From assembly GCA_016699735.1 (NCBI GenBank), contig CP065008.1:2170001-2234000 (forward strand): a stretch of 64,000 nt of DNA. The letters are read 5' to 3'. Every line of letters begins with the position of its first letter. The first letter of the stretch is position 1. Below are positions 62,725 to 64,000 of this stretch, piece after piece. The translations under genes were made by a program, and so were the position numbers. The DNA comes from Alphaproteobacteria bacterium (GTDB lineage Bacteria > Pseudomonadota > Alphaproteobacteria > Micavibrionales > Micavibrionaceae). Under the pieces are notes generated by a model. It was not told the DNA's origin, made no database searches, and saw only the letters and a list, made by a program, of their open reading frames with translations.

Positions 62725-64000
62725 ATGATCCCCCGTTACACCCGCAAGGAAATGGCCGCAATCTTCGAGCCGGAAAACCGCTTCAGGATCTGGCTGGAAA
62801 TCGAAACCCACGCCACTGACAAAATGGCGCAAATGGGCATCGTCCCCAAAAGCGCGGCCAGGGCGCTGCGCGAAAAGGGCAACTTCGATATCAAACGCAT
62901 CGACGAGATCGAGGCCGAAGTCAAGCACGACGTCATCGCCTTCCTGACCTCCGTTGCCGAATTCGTCGGCCCCGAAAGCCGCTACGTTCATCAGGGCATG
63001 ACCAGTTCCGACGTGGTCGATACCTGCTTCTCCAAGCAACTGACGCAGGCCGCCGATATCCTGCTCGATGATCTCGACAAGCTGCTCACCGCCTTGAAAC
63101 GCCGGGCACAGGAACACAAACACACGCTCTGCATCGGCCGTTCCCACGGCATCCACGCCGAGCCGACCACCTTCGGCCTGAAACTCGCGGGCCACTACGC
63201 CGCCTTCAGCCGCGCAAAACAGCGCCTCGAAACCGCCCGCGAGGAAATCGCGATCTGCACCATCTCCGGCGCGGTCGGCACCTACGCCACCGTCTCCCCG
63301 GAGATCGAGGAATACGTCGCCAAAAAAATGGGCCTCAAACCCGAAACCGTGGCCACGCAGGTCATCCCCCGCGACCGCCACGCCATGTTCTTCGCCACGC
63401 TGGGCGTAATCGCCAGCTCCGTCGAAAACCTCGCCACCGAAATCCGCCACCTCCAGAGAACCGAAGTCAGAGAAGCGGAGGAATTTTTCTCACCGGGCCA
63501 GAAGGGCTCGTCGGCCATGCCGCACAAGCGCAACCCGATCCTCACCGAAAACCTGACGGGCCTCGCCCGCCTCGTGCGCTCGATGGTCGTTCCGGCGATG
63601 GAAAACGTCGCCCTCTGGCACGAACGCGATATCTCCCACTCGTCCGTGGAACGCAACATCGGCCCCGACGCCTGCGTGACCCTCGACTTCGCTCTCGCAC
63701 GGCTGACAGGTGTAATCGACAAGCTTCTGGTCTACCCCGAAACCATGAAGGACAACCTGGAAAAAACCGGCGGCCTCGTCTTCTCCCAGCGCGTCCTTCT
63801 CGCCCTGACCCAATCGGGCATCAGCCGCGAAGACGCCTATCGCATCGTCCAGCGCAACGCCATGAAGGTCTGGGAAAGCCGCGGCAAACAAACCCTCCTC
63901 GCCCTGCTCGAAAAAGACAAGGACGTCACCGCAAAACTTGACAAAAAAGCCCTGAAGTCTATCTTCGACTACACTCATTACACCGCGCACGTGGATAAAA
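62725..64000 (+). CDS. purB: Adenylosuccinate lyase (3' end outside window)
   Basis: First 425 codons of a protein usually 430-440 long, so only the last few residues are missing. Fumarase/aspartase superfamily: TSSDVVDT region near 92, HGIHAEPTTFG near 141, and the flexible catalytic loop signature SSAMPHKRNP at 262-271 holding the catalytic serine. It cleaves SAICAR and adenylosuccinate, releasing fumarate, in purine synthesis. The ATG is 11 bp after the DUF1287 stop. Confidence 0.97.
   Translation, partial: MIPRYTRKEMAAIFEPENRFRIWLEIETHATDKMAQMGIVPKSAARALREKGNFDIKRIDEIEAEVKHDVIAFLTSVAEFVGPESRYVHQGMTSSDVVDTCFSKQLTQAADILLDDLDKLLTALKRRAQEHKHTLCIGRSHGIHAEPTTFGLKLAGHYAAFSRAKQRLETAREEIAICTISGAVGTYATVSPEIEEYVAKKMGLKPETVATQVIPRDRHAMFFATLGVIASSVENLATEIRHLQRTEVREAEEFFSPGQKGSSAMPHKRNPILTENLTGLARLVRSMVVPAMENVALWHERDISHSSVERNIGPDACVTLDFALARLTGVIDKLLVYPETMKDNLEKTGGLVFSQRVLLALTQSGISREDAYRIVQRNAMKVWESRGKQTLLALLEKDKDVTAKLDKKALKSIFDYTHYTAHVDK

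Noticed and set aside
1..64000. CRISPR array, transposon, phage or plasmid module
   Set aside because: No regularly spaced repeats, transposase, integrase, capsid or replication genes were seen on either strand.

Overview
The window is about 64 kb of a GC-rich, gene-dense bacterial chromosome. The gene families point to an alphaproteobacterium: an hrcA / grpE-dnaK-dnaJ / dapB stress-and-lysine neighbourhood, pyruvate phosphate dikinase, a long-chain polyprenyl diphosphate synthase, a bactofilin, and a fragment of the alphaproteobacterial MgpS-type helicase family. The many short secreted proteins of unknown family and the orphan secretion-type genes would fit a Micavibrio-like or rhodospirillal lineage. 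That placement is inference; no rRNA gene is present to settle it.

Layout. 1-4.4 kb: a DUF2330 protein with a stand-alone RnfD-like membrane protein, a TetR regulator, and a PfkB sugar/nucleoside kinase coupled to a YwqK-like repeat protein. 4.4-9.2 kb: a macro-domain protein divergent from a family 5 peptide-binding protein, a family 9 glycosyltransferase divergent from YgfZ. 9.3-17.5 kb: ppdK, a GNAT acetyltransferase, polyprenyl synthase, several unknown secreted or membrane proteins, a Rap1a/Tai-like protein and a helicase tail without its helicase. 17.6-29.5 kb: a large unknown periplasmic protein, hemW, an IcmD/DotP-like orphan, rph-rdgB, hrcA, grpE-dnaK-dnaJ-dapB. 29.7-38.2 kb: a von Willebrand A protein, a two-component system, an Ada-like alkyltransferase, nth, bactofilin and uvrC. 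38.4-43.1 kb: accessory genes around a tRNA-Leu(TAA), including an AT-rich orphan and a ChaN/EreA-like protein.

43.1-58.5 kb is an exopolysaccharide or capsule locus. A polyprenyl-phosphate glycosylphosphotransferase would start the repeat unit on undecaprenyl phosphate. A triple-domain glycosyltransferase and a family 2 glycosyltransferase would extend it, and an acyltransferase and a pyruvyl transferase would decorate it. A flippase and a Wzy/WaaL-type membrane protein would move and join it, and a Wzc-like kinase, a short Wzz-like protein, a Wza-like export protein and an outer-membrane barrel would control length and export. The genes are split between strands, so this is several transcription units. 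The most unusual gene is the GT4 + PssD/Alg14 + PssE/Alg13 fusion at 50465-52693.

58.5-64 kb is housekeeping: a CinA-like protein, map, a 51-residue small ORF, radC, a YafK-type L,D-transpeptidase lipoprotein, a DUF1287 protein and purB, which runs off the window. No CRISPR array, transposase, integrase, rRNA gene or phage module was seen.
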